A stretch of 64,000 nt of DNA from Limnohabitans sp. 63ED37-2 (lineage in GTDB: Bacteria; Pseudomonadota; Gammaproteobacteria; Burkholderiales; Burkholderiaceae_C), in NCBI RefSeq assembly GCF_001412535.1, contig NZ_CP011774.1:2661501-2725500 (forward strand), in the 5' to 3' direction. Below the pieces are notes generated by a model, which was not told the DNA's origin, did not search any database, and saw only the letters and a program-made list of their open reading frames with translations. Numbering within the stretch: the stretch's first letter is position 1; every line of letters starts with the position of its first letter. Below, piece by piece: positions 25,101-33,031 of this stretch. The translations under genes were made by a program, and so were the position numbers.

Positions 25101-25981
25101 CCCACGCAACTGGCCTCGGCCGAGGTGGGATCCACTGCAAACACAAAACCGCCGCGCTCGGCCGCATCGGCCACACGCTGGGTCACCACACCGGCTTCGG
25201 TGTAGATGGTAGGTATCTTGTGGGCGATGCCCGGCAGGTCGACCATCTCGACCTCGGTCATGGCTTCGAGCTTTTCGGTGTTGATGACCGCACTCTTCCA
25301 GGTCAGCGGGATCGCGCCGCCGGTATAGCCCGTGCCGCCGCCACGGGGCACGATGGTCAGTCCCAAATCGATACAGCCTTTGACCAGCCCCGCCATTTCG
25401 GTCTCGCTGTCGGGGGTCAGCACCACAAAGGGGTACTCGACGCGCCAGTCGGTGGCGTCGGTCACATGGCTCACACGCGAGAGGCCGTCGAACTTGATGT
25501 TGTCTTTGGCCGTCAGACGCCCCAGGGTCTTTTGCACCTGGCTGCGCAGCTTGGCCATGCGGATGAAGCGCTCACTGAACTGCGTCACGGCCTGGGTGGC
25601 CATGGCCAACAGCTGGCCCACCAAGGCATCGCGGGCCGCGTCGGCCTGTGGCGTGCGGCGCTTTTGCACCTCGCCCAAACGGTGCTGCAAGGCCTCGACC
25701 AGCAATTTGCGTCGGGCCGGGTTGTCCAACAGGTCGTCCTGCAAATAGGGGTTGCGCTCGACCACCCAAATGTCACCCAATACTTCGTACAGCATGCGGG
25801 CCGAACGGCCTGTGCCACGCTCCTGACGCAACTGGTTGAGCAGATCCCAGGCGGACACCCCCAACAGTCGCACCACGATTTCACGGTCTGAAAAGCTGGT
25901 GTAGTTGTAGGGAATTTCGCGCAGGCGCGGCGCATCGGCGTCGGCTTGCATCAAATGTTGGAGCGTGGTGGGTGCATTCAT
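22103..25981 (-). CDS. Giant FAD/iron-sulfur oxidoreductase (DUF3683; GlcD/D-lactate dehydrogenase-like plus CCG domains)
   Basis: This 1292-residue protein joins an N-terminal DUF3683-type segment (about 1-150), an FAD-binding PCMH domain (IVPRGGGTGYTGGAIPL; GVVTQRVADAAERGG), the FAD-oxidase C domain (LHMHAGDGNVHTNIPVN; GVISGEHGIG), a two-cluster ferredoxin domain (CLRCGKCKPVC and CTVCHKCLTPCP) and two CCG repeats (CCGYPQKGSG; DPCHSPMK...CCGESGT). The layout is that of a 2-hydroxyacid dehydrogenase whose electrons leave through 4Fe-4S clusters to the quinone pool. The substrate is unknown; D-lactate or glycolate are candidates. Start MNAPTTLQ at 25981. Confidence 0.92.
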   Translation of the reverse strand: MNAPTTLQHLMQADADAPRLREIPYNYTSFSDREIVVRLLGVSAWDLLNQLRQERGTGRSARMLYEVLGDIWVVERNPYLQDDLLDNPARRKLLVEALQHRLGEVQKRRTPQADAARDALVGQLLAMATQAVTQFSERFIRMAKLRSQVQKTLGRLTAKDNIKFDGLSRVSHVTDATDWRVEYPFVVLTPDSETEMAGLVKGCIDLGLTIVPRGGGTGYTGGAIPLTWKSAVINTEKLEAMTEVEMVDLPGIAHKIPTIYTEAGVVTQRVADAAERGGFVFAVDPTSAEASCVGGNIAMNAGGKKAVLWGTALDNLASWRMVTPDAEWLDVVRMDHNMGKIHDAEVATFELRYFKADGKTPIRTETLVIPGKTFRKEGLGKDVTDKFLSGLPGVQKEGCDGLITSARWVVHRMPTHTRTVCMEFFGHAREAVPSIVEIKDFMFAEQKRTGTVMAGLEHLDDRYLRAVGYSTKSKRGGFPKMVLIGDIAGDNADDVAKATSEIVRIANSRSGEGFIAISPEARKKFWLDRKKTAAISRHTNAFKVNEDVVIPLPRMAEYTDGIERINIELSLRNKLKLCREIEAFLERGNLPLGKQDDASDIPSAELLEDRVAQALAVVREVRAQWQGWLNDVDALFPQLQEHSLRASWKTQIRPAFQNIFSGSAFLPILNEVNAIHQRVLKGRVWVALHMHAGDGNVHTNIPVNSDNYEMLQTAHEAVARIMVLARSLDGVISGEHGIGITKLEFLTDAELANFTAYKAKVDPEGRFNKGKLLRGAALTGLGDDVHAADLTHAYTPSFGLMGHESLIMQQSDIGAIAASVKDCLRCGKCKPVCATHVPRANLLYSPRNKILATSLLVEAFLYEEQTRRGISIKHWQEFEDVADHCTVCHKCLTPCPVNIDFGDVSMNMRNLLRKMGQKSFRPGNAAAMFMLNATNPETIKLARAAMVGVGMRAQRFVAGLLKGVARKQTSAPPASVGTAPIKEQVIHFINKKMPGNLPKKTARALLDIEDNDYVPIIRNPKATTSESEAVFYFPGCGSERLFSQVGLATQAMLWHVGVQTVLPPGYLCCGYPQKGSGQFDKAEKIITDNRVLFHRVANTLNYLDIKTVVVSCGTCYDQLQGYQFDKIFPGCRIIDIHEFLLEKGMKLGEGGAYLYHDPCHSPMKQQEPMKTVKALMGDNVLESKRCCGESGTLGVTRPDISTQVRFRKEEELLKGEAALRSSGALAPQANVKILTSCPSCLQGLSRFGDDLQNGLLEADYIVVEMAKHILGEEWMPEYVNAANAGGIERVLV

Positions 25982-26270
25982 GGGTGTGGCGCAGTCAAAG
26001 GCGTCGCTGAAGACGCTGTCAGCCAGACCCGAAACCAATGTCAAACCGGCTGAGGGTCAATGTTACCGCAGTGCAACAAACACGCGCCTGCGGTGGGGGC
26101 ACCTGTCACACAGGGGTCTGGGCTCATGGAAAGCCCGGGTTGTCATGGAACTTTCACATGGATTTAATCCTCTCGACACGTGAATCGACCCCAATACAAT
26201 CCGACAGCCTTCCAACTTGACCCCACCAAGTGGTCGATTTGATCTTGTTTTACCCCTTTTAGGAGCCTGC
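25982..26270 (+). promoter_or_regulatory. Divergent spacer between the oxidoreductase and ugpB genes
   Basis: This 289-base spacer contains no plausible gene. It holds the Pho-box candidate (26140-26157), a promoter-like pair TCGACA (26173-26178) - 16 - TACAAT (26195-26200), and AGGAG at 26262-26266 before the ugpB ATG. I saw no clear promoter for the oxidoreductase on the other strand. Confidence 0.45.
26140..26157 (+). promoter_or_regulatory. Pho box (PhoB binding site candidate) upstream of ugpB
   Basis: TTGTCAT, four bases GGAA, then CTTTCAC form an 18-base pair of direct 7-mers spaced by 11, as in the Pho box consensus (CTGTCAT - AT-rich 4 - CTGTCAC). It differs at one position in the first half, one in the second, and the 4-base spacer is less AT-rich. 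It lies 113 bases before the ugpB ATG, matching the known PhoB control of ugp in E. coli. Confidence 0.6.
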
Positions 26271-27575
26271 ATGAAACTCAAACTCTCCATCACCGCACTC
26301 GCTTTGGGCCTGGCCAGCATGACCGCCCAGGCCCAAACCGAAGTTCAATGGTGGCACTCGATGGGCGGCGCCCTGGGCGAGTGGGTCAACGATCTGGCCA
26401 AGGATTTCAACAACAGTCAAAAAGACTACAAAATCGTGCCCACCTTCAAGGGCAGCTACGACGAATCCATGACGGCGGCCATTGCGGCCTTCCGTGCGGG
26501 CAATGCCCCTCACATCCTGCAGGTGTTCGAAGTGGGCACCGCCACCATGATGGCCAGCAAGGGCGCCATCGTGCCCGTGGGCGAGGTCATGAAAAAAGCC
26601 GGTGTCACTTTTGACGCCAACGCCTACGTGCCTGCCGTGGCCGGTTATTACACCGCCCCTAATGGCCAGATGCTGAGCTTCCCCTTCAACAGCTCCACCA
26701 CGGTCTTCCACTACAACAAAGACGCCTTCAAGGCCGCTGGTCTGGACCCCGAGAAGCCACCAAAAACCTGGCCTGAAGTGGCGCTGGCCGCTGGCAAGCT
26801 CAAAGCCTCTGGCCACAAGTGCCCCTTCACCACCAGCTGGGTGAGCTGGACGCAGCTTGAAAGCTTCTCGGCCTGGCACAACACCGAGTTCGCCTCCAAA
26901 GGCAACGGCATGCGCGGCATGGATGCACGCCTGACTTTCAACAGCCCCCTTCATGTGCGACACATCGAGAACCTGGCCAACATGGCCAAAACAGGTCTGT
27001 TCGTCTACAAGGGTCGGGGCAACGCGGCCGATGCGGTCTTTGTCTCTGGCGAATGCGCCATGACCACCGGCTCGTCGGCCTTGTACGGCAACATCAAGCG
27101 CAACGCCAAGTTCGCCTCCGGCATCTCCACCCTGCCCTATTACCCTGATGTGGCGGGCGCTCCCCAGAACACCGTGATTGGCGGTGCCAGCCTGTGGGTC
27201 ATGTCAGGCAAGAAGGACAACGAATACAAGGGCGTGGCCCAGTTCTTTGCCCACCTGTCCAAGGCCGAAGAAGCGGCCAAGAGCCACCAGCGCACCGGCT
27301 ACCTGCCGCTGACCAAGGCGTCTTACGAGATGACCGAGAAATCGGGCTTCTACAATCAAAACCCGGGCACCGACGTGTCGGTGGAGCAGATGATCCGCAA
27401 GACCACCGAGAAGTCACGCGGCATCCGTCTGGGCAATTTTGTGCAGATCCGCACCATCAATGACGAGGAACTCGAACAGGTTTGGGCAGGCAAAAAAGCG
27501 CCCAAAGAAGCCTTGGATGCCGCCGTCAAGCGTGGCAACGAGCAGCTCGAGCGCTTCCAAAAAGCCAACAAGTGA
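26271..27575 (+). CDS. ugpB: Glycerol-3-phosphate ABC transporter, periplasmic binding protein
   Basis: UgpB captures sn-glycerol-3-phosphate or glycerophosphodiesters in the periplasm. The 434-residue protein has a signal peptide (LSITALALGLASMTAQA, cleavage near residue 22), followed by TEVQWWHSMGGALGEWVNDL, typical of UgpB, and SFPFNSSTTVFHYNKDAF. Further blocks GECAMTTGSSALYGNI and GGASLWVMSGK fit the family. ATG 26271 has AGGAG 4 bases upstream. It opens a ugpBAECQ operon; two hairpins directly after it probably lower expression of the permease genes. Confidence 0.95.
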   Translation: MKLKLSITALALGLASMTAQAQTEVQWWHSMGGALGEWVNDLAKDFNNSQKDYKIVPTFKGSYDESMTAAIAAFRAGNAPHILQVFEVGTATMMASKGAIVPVGEVMKKAGVTFDANAYVPAVAGYYTAPNGQMLSFPFNSSTTVFHYNKDAFKAAGLDPEKPPKTWPEVALAAGKLKASGHKCPFTTSWVSWTQLESFSAWHNTEFASKGNGMRGMDARLTFNSPLHVRHIENLANMAKTGLFVYKGRGNAADAVFVSGECAMTTGSSALYGNIKRNAKFASGISTLPYYPDVAGAPQNTVIGGASLWVMSGKKDNEYKGVAQFFAHLSKAEEAAKSHQRTGYLPLTKASYEMTEKSGFYNQNPGTDVSVEQMIRKTTEKSRGIRLGNFVQIRTINDEELEQVWAGKKAPKEALDAAVKRGNEQLERFQKANK

Positions 27576-27583
27576 GTCCACTT

Positions 27584-27608
27584 CCCGGGCCATCTGCCCG
27601 GGTCTTGT
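27584..27608 (+). terminator. First hairpin after ugpB (attenuator-like)
   Basis: CCCGGGC, loop CATCT, GCCCGGG is a perfect 7-bp stem followed by TCTTGTTTT. It lies 9 bases after the ugpB stop and inside the operon. Confidence 0.6.
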
Positions 27609-27612
27609 TTTG

Positions 27613-27641
27613 AAAGCAGGGGCCACGCGCCCCTGCTTTTT
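27613..27641 (+). terminator. Second hairpin after ugpB with T-run
   Basis: AAAGCAGGGGC, loop CACGC, GCCCCTGCTTT gives a perfect 11-bp stem running into T residues. Only 32 bases separate it from ugpA, so it is either a partial terminator or an RNA stabiliser for ugpB message. Confidence 0.75.
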
Positions 27642-27673
27642 GAGCTTTTGCGGCCCACCTAAACTCTGTCCCT

Positions 27674-28555
27674 ATGGAAAAACGCGTTCGATTTCAGTCC
27701 CGCTGGTTGCCTTGGCTTTTGGTGGCGCCCCAAATGGCCATCGTGCTGGTGTTCTTTTTCTGGCCCGCCGGGCAGGCGCTTTACCAAAGCGTGCTGTCAC
27801 AAGATGCTTTTGGCACCAGCACCGAATTTGTGGGACTGGAAAATTTTGAGCGCCTGTTTGCCGACAGCACTTACCTCGAATCCTTCAAGACCACGGCGGT
27901 TTTTTCCTTGCTGGTGGCTTTTTTCGGCTTGAGCATTTCGCTGCTGCTGGCCGTGATGGCCGACCGGGTGCTCAAGGGAGCTGCCATCTACAAAACCCTG
28001 CTGATCTGGCCTTACGCCGTGGCCCCAGTGGTGGCGGGCGTGCTGTGGCTGTTCATGTTCGCCTCGCCCATGGGGGTCATCGCTTTTTACCTGCGCTCAG
28101 TGGGCATCGAGTGGAACCACTTGCTCGATTCGGGCCACGCCATGACGCTGATCGTGGTGGCAGCCGTGTGGAAGCAAATCTCCTACAACTTCCTGTTCTT
28201 TTTGGCGGGGCTGCAGTCCATCCCCAAATCCCTTCTGGAAGCGGCGGCCATTGACGGAGCCAGCCCGTGGCACCGCTTTTGGACCATCGTGTTCCCGCTC
28301 CTGTCACCCACCACGTTTTTCCTCTTGGTCATCAATGTGGTGTATGCCTTTTTTGACACCTTCGGCATTGTCGATGCCACGACCCAAGGCGGCCCCGGCA
28401 AAGACACCGCCATCTTGGTCTACAAGGTGTATTACGACGGCTTCAAGGCGCTGGACATGGGCGGCTCGGCCGCGCAGTCGGTCATCTTGATGCTGATCGT
28501 GGTGGCGCTGACCGTGGTGCAGTTCCGTTTTGTCGAGAAAAAAGTCCAGTACTGA
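27674..28555 (+). CDS. ugpA: Glycerol-3-phosphate ABC transporter permease
   Basis: UgpA is one of two membrane subunits. The 293-residue protein has six membrane segments, starting with LLVAPQMAIVLVFFFWPAGQAL, and the coupling EAA motif SLLEAAAIDGASPWHRFWTIVFP (key EAA...G). GLENFERLFAD and FDTFGIVDATTQGGPGKDT are typical of UgpA. The ATG at 27674 follows the ugpB hairpins; ugpE begins 9 bases after its stop. Confidence 0.95.
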   Translation: MEKRVRFQSRWLPWLLVAPQMAIVLVFFFWPAGQALYQSVLSQDAFGTSTEFVGLENFERLFADSTYLESFKTTAVFSLLVAFFGLSISLLLAVMADRVLKGAAIYKTLLIWPYAVAPVVAGVLWLFMFASPMGVIAFYLRSVGIEWNHLLDSGHAMTLIVVAAVWKQISYNFLFFLAGLQSIPKSLLEAAAIDGASPWHRFWTIVFPLLSPTTFFLLVINVVYAFFDTFGIVDATTQGGPGKDTAILVYKVYYDGFKALDMGGSAAQSVILMLIVVALTVVQFRFVEKKVQY

Positions 28556-28564
28556 GCCCGCCCC

Positions 28565-29419
28565 ATGATTGAAAAACGCCCCGGCCTCACGGTCCTGTCC
28601 CACCTGGTGTTGATCCTGGGGGTGGTGATCGTGGCCTTCCCGCTTTACCTGACTTTTGTGGCCTCCACCCAAAGCGCCGCCGAGATCGCCCAATCGGTGC
28701 CCATGTCCATGTGGCCCGGCAGCCATGCGCTGGAGACCTACAAAACCGCCCTGTTCGGCGGCGAAACCAGTGCCGGCAGCCGCATCCCAGCGGCAGCGCC
28801 GATGATGGGGGTCAGCTTGGTCAGTGCACTGGTCATTGCCTTGGGCAAAATCGCCATCTCTTTGCTGTCGGCTTTTGCCATCGTGTATTTCCGCTTTCCA
28901 CTGCGCAACCTGGTGTTCTGGATGATTTTTGTCACCCTGATGCTGCCCGTCGAAGTGCGCATCGGCCCGACCTACGAGGTGGTCTCCAACTTGGGCATGC
29001 TCAACAGCTACGCGGGCCTGACGGTGCCGCTGATCGCCTCGGCCACGGCCACGTTTTTGTTCCGGCAGTTTTTCTTGACGGTGCCCGACGAGCTGGTGGA
29101 AGCGGCACGCATGGACGGCGCGGGACCGATGCGGTTTTTCATCGACATCCTCCTGCCGCTGACACGCACCTCGATCGCTGCGCTGTTTGTGATCCAGTTC
29201 ATCTACGGCTGGAACCAATACCTGTGGCCGCTCTTGGTGACCACCAACGAAGACATGTACCCGGTGGTGATGGGCATCAAACGCCTGATCGCTGGCGAGG
29301 CTTACACCGAATGGAACGTGGTCATGGCCACAGCCATCTTGGCGATGCTGCCCCCGGCACTGGTCGTCATCCTGATGCAAAAATGGTTCGTCAAGGGCCT
29401 GGTTGATACGGAAAAATAA
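28565..29419 (+). CDS. ugpE: Glycerol-3-phosphate ABC transporter permease
   Basis: UgpE is the second membrane subunit. The 284-residue protein has six membrane segments and the EAA loop ELVEAARMDGAGPMRFFIDI. LVILGVVIVAFPLYLTFVAST and IYGWNQYLWPLLVT match the MalG-like permease class. A UgpE-typical insertion GGETSAGSRIPAAAPMMGVS lies near residue 65. It is followed 10 bases later by ugpC. Confidence 0.95.
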   Translation: MIEKRPGLTVLSHLVLILGVVIVAFPLYLTFVASTQSAAEIAQSVPMSMWPGSHALETYKTALFGGETSAGSRIPAAAPMMGVSLVSALVIALGKIAISLLSAFAIVYFRFPLRNLVFWMIFVTLMLPVEVRIGPTYEVVSNLGMLNSYAGLTVPLIASATATFLFRQFFLTVPDELVEAARMDGAGPMRFFIDILLPLTRTSIAALFVIQFIYGWNQYLWPLLVTTNEDMYPVVMGIKRLIAGEAYTEWNVVMATAILAMLPPALVVILMQKWFVKGLVDTEK

Positions 29420-29429
29420 ATACCTTCAC

Positions 29430-30443
29430 ATGGCTGCCATCACCCTCTCTCACATCCTCAAAACCTATGGCCAAGGGGCCAAGGCCAACACCGTCATCCA
29501 CGATCTGAGCGCAGAAATCGCACACGGTGAGTTCGTGGTCATCGTCGGTCCTTCGGGCTGCGGCAAATCCACCCTGCTGCGCATGGTGGCGGGCCTGGAA
29601 GACATCTCGGGCGGCACGATTTCGATCGGTGATCGCGTGGTCAACGACCTGGAACCGGCCGAGCGCGATATCGCCATGGTGTTTCAAAACTACGCGCTGT
29701 ACCCGCACATGAGCGTGTTCGACAACATGGCCTATGGCCTGAAAATCGCCAAAGTGCCAGTGGACGAAATCAAAGCCCGGGTGGACAAGGCAGCAGGCAT
29801 TCTGGAACTCTCCCACCTGCTGCAGCGCAAGCCGCGTGAACTGTCTGGTGGCCAGCGCCAGCGCGTGGCCATGGGCCGCGCCATCGTGCGCCAGCCGCAG
29901 GTGTTCTTGTTTGACGAGCCGCTGTCGAATCTGGACGCCAAACTGCGTGCCCAGACGCGCCTCGAGATTCAAAAACTGCACCGCGAACTCGGCATCACCA
30001 GCCTGTTTGTGACACACGACCAGGTCGAGGCCATGACCTTGGCCCAGCGCATGATTGTGATGAACGGTGGCCACATGGAGCAGTTCGGCACGCCCGAAGA
30101 GGTCTACAACCGCCCGGCCAGCACCTTTGTGGCCAGCTTCATCGGCTCGCCCCCCATGAACTTGCTCCAACAAGCCCCGAACACCCCAGCAGGCCGCATC
30201 CTGGGCATTCGCCCCGAGCACATGGACATCACACCCACGGGTTGGCCTTTGCAGGTGGAAACGGTGGAACTGCTCGGGGCTGAGCGCTTGGTACACGCCC
30301 GTTTGGGCACAGAGAGCCTGACGCTGCGCCTGGACGCATCGCTGCCCGCCCCAACGGCTGGCGAGTCCTTTTGCATCACCCCTCGCGCGGACAAACTGCA
30401 CTGGTTTGACGCCAAAACGGGCCAACGCATCACCTCCGAATGA
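29430..30443 (+). CDS. ugpC: Glycerol-3-phosphate ABC transporter ATPase
   Basis: UgpC powers import. The 337-residue protein has Walker A GPSGCGKST, Q-loop VFQNYALYPHMSV, signature LSGGQRQRV, Walker B VFLFDEPLSNLD and switch FVTHDQVEAM, then a C-terminal OB regulatory domain (FIGSPPMNLL; GIRPEHMDIT). ATG 29430 is preferred; the frame from TTG 29403 overlaps ugpE. Its stop overlaps the ugpQ start (ATGA). Confidence 0.96.
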   Translation: MAAITLSHILKTYGQGAKANTVIHDLSAEIAHGEFVVIVGPSGCGKSTLLRMVAGLEDISGGTISIGDRVVNDLEPAERDIAMVFQNYALYPHMSVFDNMAYGLKIAKVPVDEIKARVDKAAGILELSHLLQRKPRELSGGQRQRVAMGRAIVRQPQVFLFDEPLSNLDAKLRAQTRLEIQKLHRELGITSLFVTHDQVEAMTLAQRMIVMNGGHMEQFGTPEEVYNRPASTFVASFIGSPPMNLLQQAPNTPAGRILGIRPEHMDITPTGWPLQVETVELLGAERLVHARLGTESLTLRLDASLPAPTAGESFCITPRADKLHWFDAKTGQRITSE

Positions 30444-31198
30444 ACCCCGCTGCCAAACTCAGCCGCGCTGCCTGGCCCTACCCGCGCTGGATCGCACACC
30501 GGGGTGCGGGCAAGCTCGCCCCCGAAAACACCCTGGCGGCCTTCCGCTTGGGCGCGGCGCACGGCTACCGCATGTTTGAATGCGACGCCAAGCTCAGCGC
30601 CGACGGCATGGTGTTTTTGATGCACGACGCCACGCTGGAGCGCACCACCAACGGCCAGGGGATTGGCGGTGCGCTGCCCTGGCATGCCCTGTCGCAGCTG
30701 GACGCGGGCAGCTGGCATTCACGCGCTTTTGCAGGCGAGGCCCTGCCCACACTGGAAGCGCTGGCGAGGTTTTGCTTGGCCAATGGCCACCTGCTGAACA
30801 TCGAGATCAAGCCCACCCCGGGCACCGAGTCCGCCACAGGCGAGGCCGTGGCCCGTTTGGCCGCCCGTCTGTGGACTGGCGCTGCCGTGCCGCCCCTGTT
30901 GACGTCCTTCAAACCCGATGCATTGGCGGCCGCACAAGTAGCGGCACCCCTACTGCCTCGTGGCCTGCTGGTCGACACCTTCTGGAGCGGCTGGCTTGAA
31001 AAAGCTTTGGCGCTGGACTGTGTGGCCGTGGTCGCCAACTACGCCCTCTGGGACCAGGCCACCGTGGCCCAAGTTCATGGAGCTGGCATGCGGTGCCTCA
31101 GCTACACCGTCAACGACGATTGGGCCGCTCAGCATCTGATGGCGCTGGGCACCGACGGGATCATCACCGACCGGGTGGATTTGTTCAGCCCCATCTGA
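30440..31198 (+). CDS. ugpQ: Glycerophosphodiester phosphodiesterase
   Basis: UgpQ splits glycerophosphodiesters into glycerol-3-phosphate and an alcohol. The 252-residue protein has the GDPD signature IAHRGAGKLAPENTLAAF, ECDAKLSADGMVFLMHDATLERTT (key E.D...HD) and LNIEIKP, with catalytic His and metal-binding Glu/Asp in place. No signal peptide is seen, so it acts in the cytosol on imported diesters. It is last in ugpBAECQ, giving uptake and breakdown in one unit. Confidence 0.94.
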   Translation: MNPAAKLSRAAWPYPRWIAHRGAGKLAPENTLAAFRLGAAHGYRMFECDAKLSADGMVFLMHDATLERTTNGQGIGGALPWHALSQLDAGSWHSRAFAGEALPTLEALARFCLANGHLLNIEIKPTPGTESATGEAVARLAARLWTGAAVPPLLTSFKPDALAAAQVAAPLLPRGLLVDTFWSGWLEKALALDCVAVVANYALWDQATVAQVHGAGMRCLSYTVNDDWAAQHLMALGTDGIITDRVDLFSPI

Positions 31199-31230
31199 AC
31201 ATTTGGGCACCCAAGGCCCACTTTGCGGCC

Positions 31231-31506
31231 TTACTTGGCAGCCCAGCCCCGCTGCAGCAGCCACTCCGTCGTCGCGGCCACCAGCACAAGGGCGATGTAA
31301 GTGCTCATCTTGCCATCTTGCCCGTGCAACAACAGCCCACCCAAGAGCACCAACAGACCGCTCAGGGCATGAACCCCCATGCGGCGGCGCAGGCTGATCC
31401 GGCCAACCCCCATGACCGTGCGCCCGGCCAAAGGCATCAACATCGCCATGGCCAAAGCGGGGAGGGCAAAATTCAACAAGTGCAAAACCAATTGCCAAAA
31501 CGTCAT
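31231..31506 (-). CDS. Small membrane protein of unknown function
   Basis: The 91-residue protein begins MTFWQLVLHLLNFALPALAMAM and has three hydrophobic segments (about 4-24, 45-60, 68-84) separated by a basic RRRMG loop. I do not recognise a family. ATG 31506 fits better than the frame to 31521. It is convergent with ugpQ and divergent from hemA, whose promoter region it shares. Confidence 0.6.
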   Translation of the reverse strand: MTFWQLVLHLLNFALPALAMAMLMPLAGRTVMGVGRISLRRRMGVHALSGLLVLLGGLLLHGQDGKMSTYIALVLVAATTEWLLQRGWAAK

Positions 31507-31640
31507 GAAGTCTCGCTCCAAAAGGCCTGGACTGCCGACAAAACACCCCAGACCTGAAATTGTGCATGCAAAACCACGTCCACTTTCCCAGTACCGATTG
31601 TGTCAAGCGAAGTTGACAGGTCGTGCCTATAATGGCCCTC

Positions 31641-32912
31641 ATGGCTGTATGGACCTTGGGTTTGAACCACACCACTGCACCGCTGGATCTGCGCGGTCGG
31701 TTTGCGTTCGCCGTGGACAAACTGGTCCCCACCTTGCAAGGCCTGCGCCGTGACCTGTCCCAACGCATTTCGCAAGAGCCCGAAGCGGCTATTTTGTCGA
31801 CCTGCAACCGCACCGAGATTTATTGCGCTGCCGACCAGGCCGCCACCAACGACACCTTGCGCTGGTTGGCCCAAACGGGCGGCGTGAGCGCGTCCGAGTT
31901 GCATGCCCACACTTATTTGCTCGAAGGCAACGAAGCCGCTCGCCATGCGTTCCGTGTGGCCAGTGGCCTCGACTCCATGGTGCTGGGCGAGGCCCAAATC
32001 CTGGGTCAACTCAAAGATGCCGTGCGTGCGGCCGAACAAGCCGGCGCCTTGGGCAGCACCCTGAACCAACTGTTCCAGCGCAGCTTTGCCGTGGCCAAGG
32101 AGGTGCGGAGCTCCACCGAAATCGGGGCCCACTCCATCAGCATGGCCGCCGCTTCTGTGCGCCTGGCCAGCCAGTTGTTTGAAAACCTGCAAGACATCCG
32201 CATCCTGTTTGTCGGTGCGGGCGAAATGAACGAGTTGGTGGCCACACACTTTGCAGCCAAGCAGCCCAAAGGCATGGTGATCGCCAACCGCAGCCTGGAC
32301 CGGGCCGAATTGTTGGCCCACCGCTTTGGGGCCGATGTCATGCCCCTGGCCGACTTGCCCGAACGCCTGCACGAATTCGACGCCGTCATCAGCTGCACCG
32401 CCAGCACCTTGCCCCTGATTGGCCTGGGCGCGGTCGAGCGGGCCCTGAAAAAACGCAAACACCGCCCCATGTTCATGGTCGATCTGGCGGTGCCGCGTGA
32501 CATCGAACCCGAAGTCAAGTCGCTGGAAGACGTCTACCTCTACACCGTGGACGACTTGGCCAGCGTCGTGCAAACCGGCCAGGCCCACCGCCAAGCGGCC
32601 GTGGCCGAAGCCGAAGTCATCATTGACGCCGGTGTGCAAAGCTTCATGCACTGGATGGGCCAGCGCGGCACCGTGCCCTTGATCCAGCAACTGCAAAACC
32701 AAGCCGACGCTTGGCGCGAAGCCGAGCTGGCCCGCGCCCGCAAGCTGCTGGCCCGGGGCGACGACCCCATCGCCGTGATGGAAGCCCTGTCCAAGGGCCT
32801 GACCCAAAAGATGCTGCACGGCGCCCTGGCCGAGCTGCGCGGGGCAGCGCCTGAGCACCGCGAGCAAACCATGCAGACGGTGCAGCGCGTTTTCTTGCGC
32901 AAAGAGCGTTAG
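31641..32912 (+). CDS. hemA: Glutamyl-tRNA reductase (heme synthesis)
   Basis: HemA reduces glutamyl-tRNA to glutamate-1-semialdehyde, the first step of C5 heme synthesis. The protein is 423 residues from ATG 31641 (MAVWTLGLNHTTAP). It shows the substrate-binding LNHTTAPLDLR, the nucleophile Cys in LSTCNRTEIY, the GEAQILGQLKDA block, the NADPH domain (FVGAGEMNELVATH) and the C-terminal dimerisation helices. ATG 31632 is an alternative. hemA-prfA-prmC-grxD follow in order, as in many betaproteobacteria. Confidence 0.96.
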   Translation: MAVWTLGLNHTTAPLDLRGRFAFAVDKLVPTLQGLRRDLSQRISQEPEAAILSTCNRTEIYCAADQAATNDTLRWLAQTGGVSASELHAHTYLLEGNEAARHAFRVASGLDSMVLGEAQILGQLKDAVRAAEQAGALGSTLNQLFQRSFAVAKEVRSSTEIGAHSISMAAASVRLASQLFENLQDIRILFVGAGEMNELVATHFAAKQPKGMVIANRSLDRAELLAHRFGADVMPLADLPERLHEFDAVISCTASTLPLIGLGAVERALKKRKHRPMFMVDLAVPRDIEPEVKSLEDVYLYTVDDLASVVQTGQAHRQAAVAEAEVIIDAGVQSFMHWMGQRGTVPLIQQLQNQADAWREAELARARKLLARGDDPIAVMEALSKGLTQKMLHGALAELRGAAPEHREQTMQTVQRVFLRKER

Positions 32913-33031
32913 CGGCTGACTTGGCTGGTCGGGGCTTGCGCGCCGACACCTTAGCTGTCCCTGCTGCCTGCAGCGTCTGCCCCGGCTCCGGGCCAGCGCC
33001 GCGATTGAAGCTCCCAACCGTTCCCGCCCGC

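Noticed and set aside
23021..25891. A 956-residue open frame on the plus strand.
   Set aside because: It is antisense to the flavin/iron-sulfur oxidoreductase with recognisable domains; the reverse frame is open because of GC-rich codon use. The same applies to long frames at 28304-29380, 31503-33017, 16009-17457 and 17560-19089.
31613..31633. TTGACA and TATAAT just before hemA look like a perfect promoter.
   Set aside because: The spacer is only 9 bases, far below 16-18, so they cannot act together; the TATAAT alone might still be a -10.
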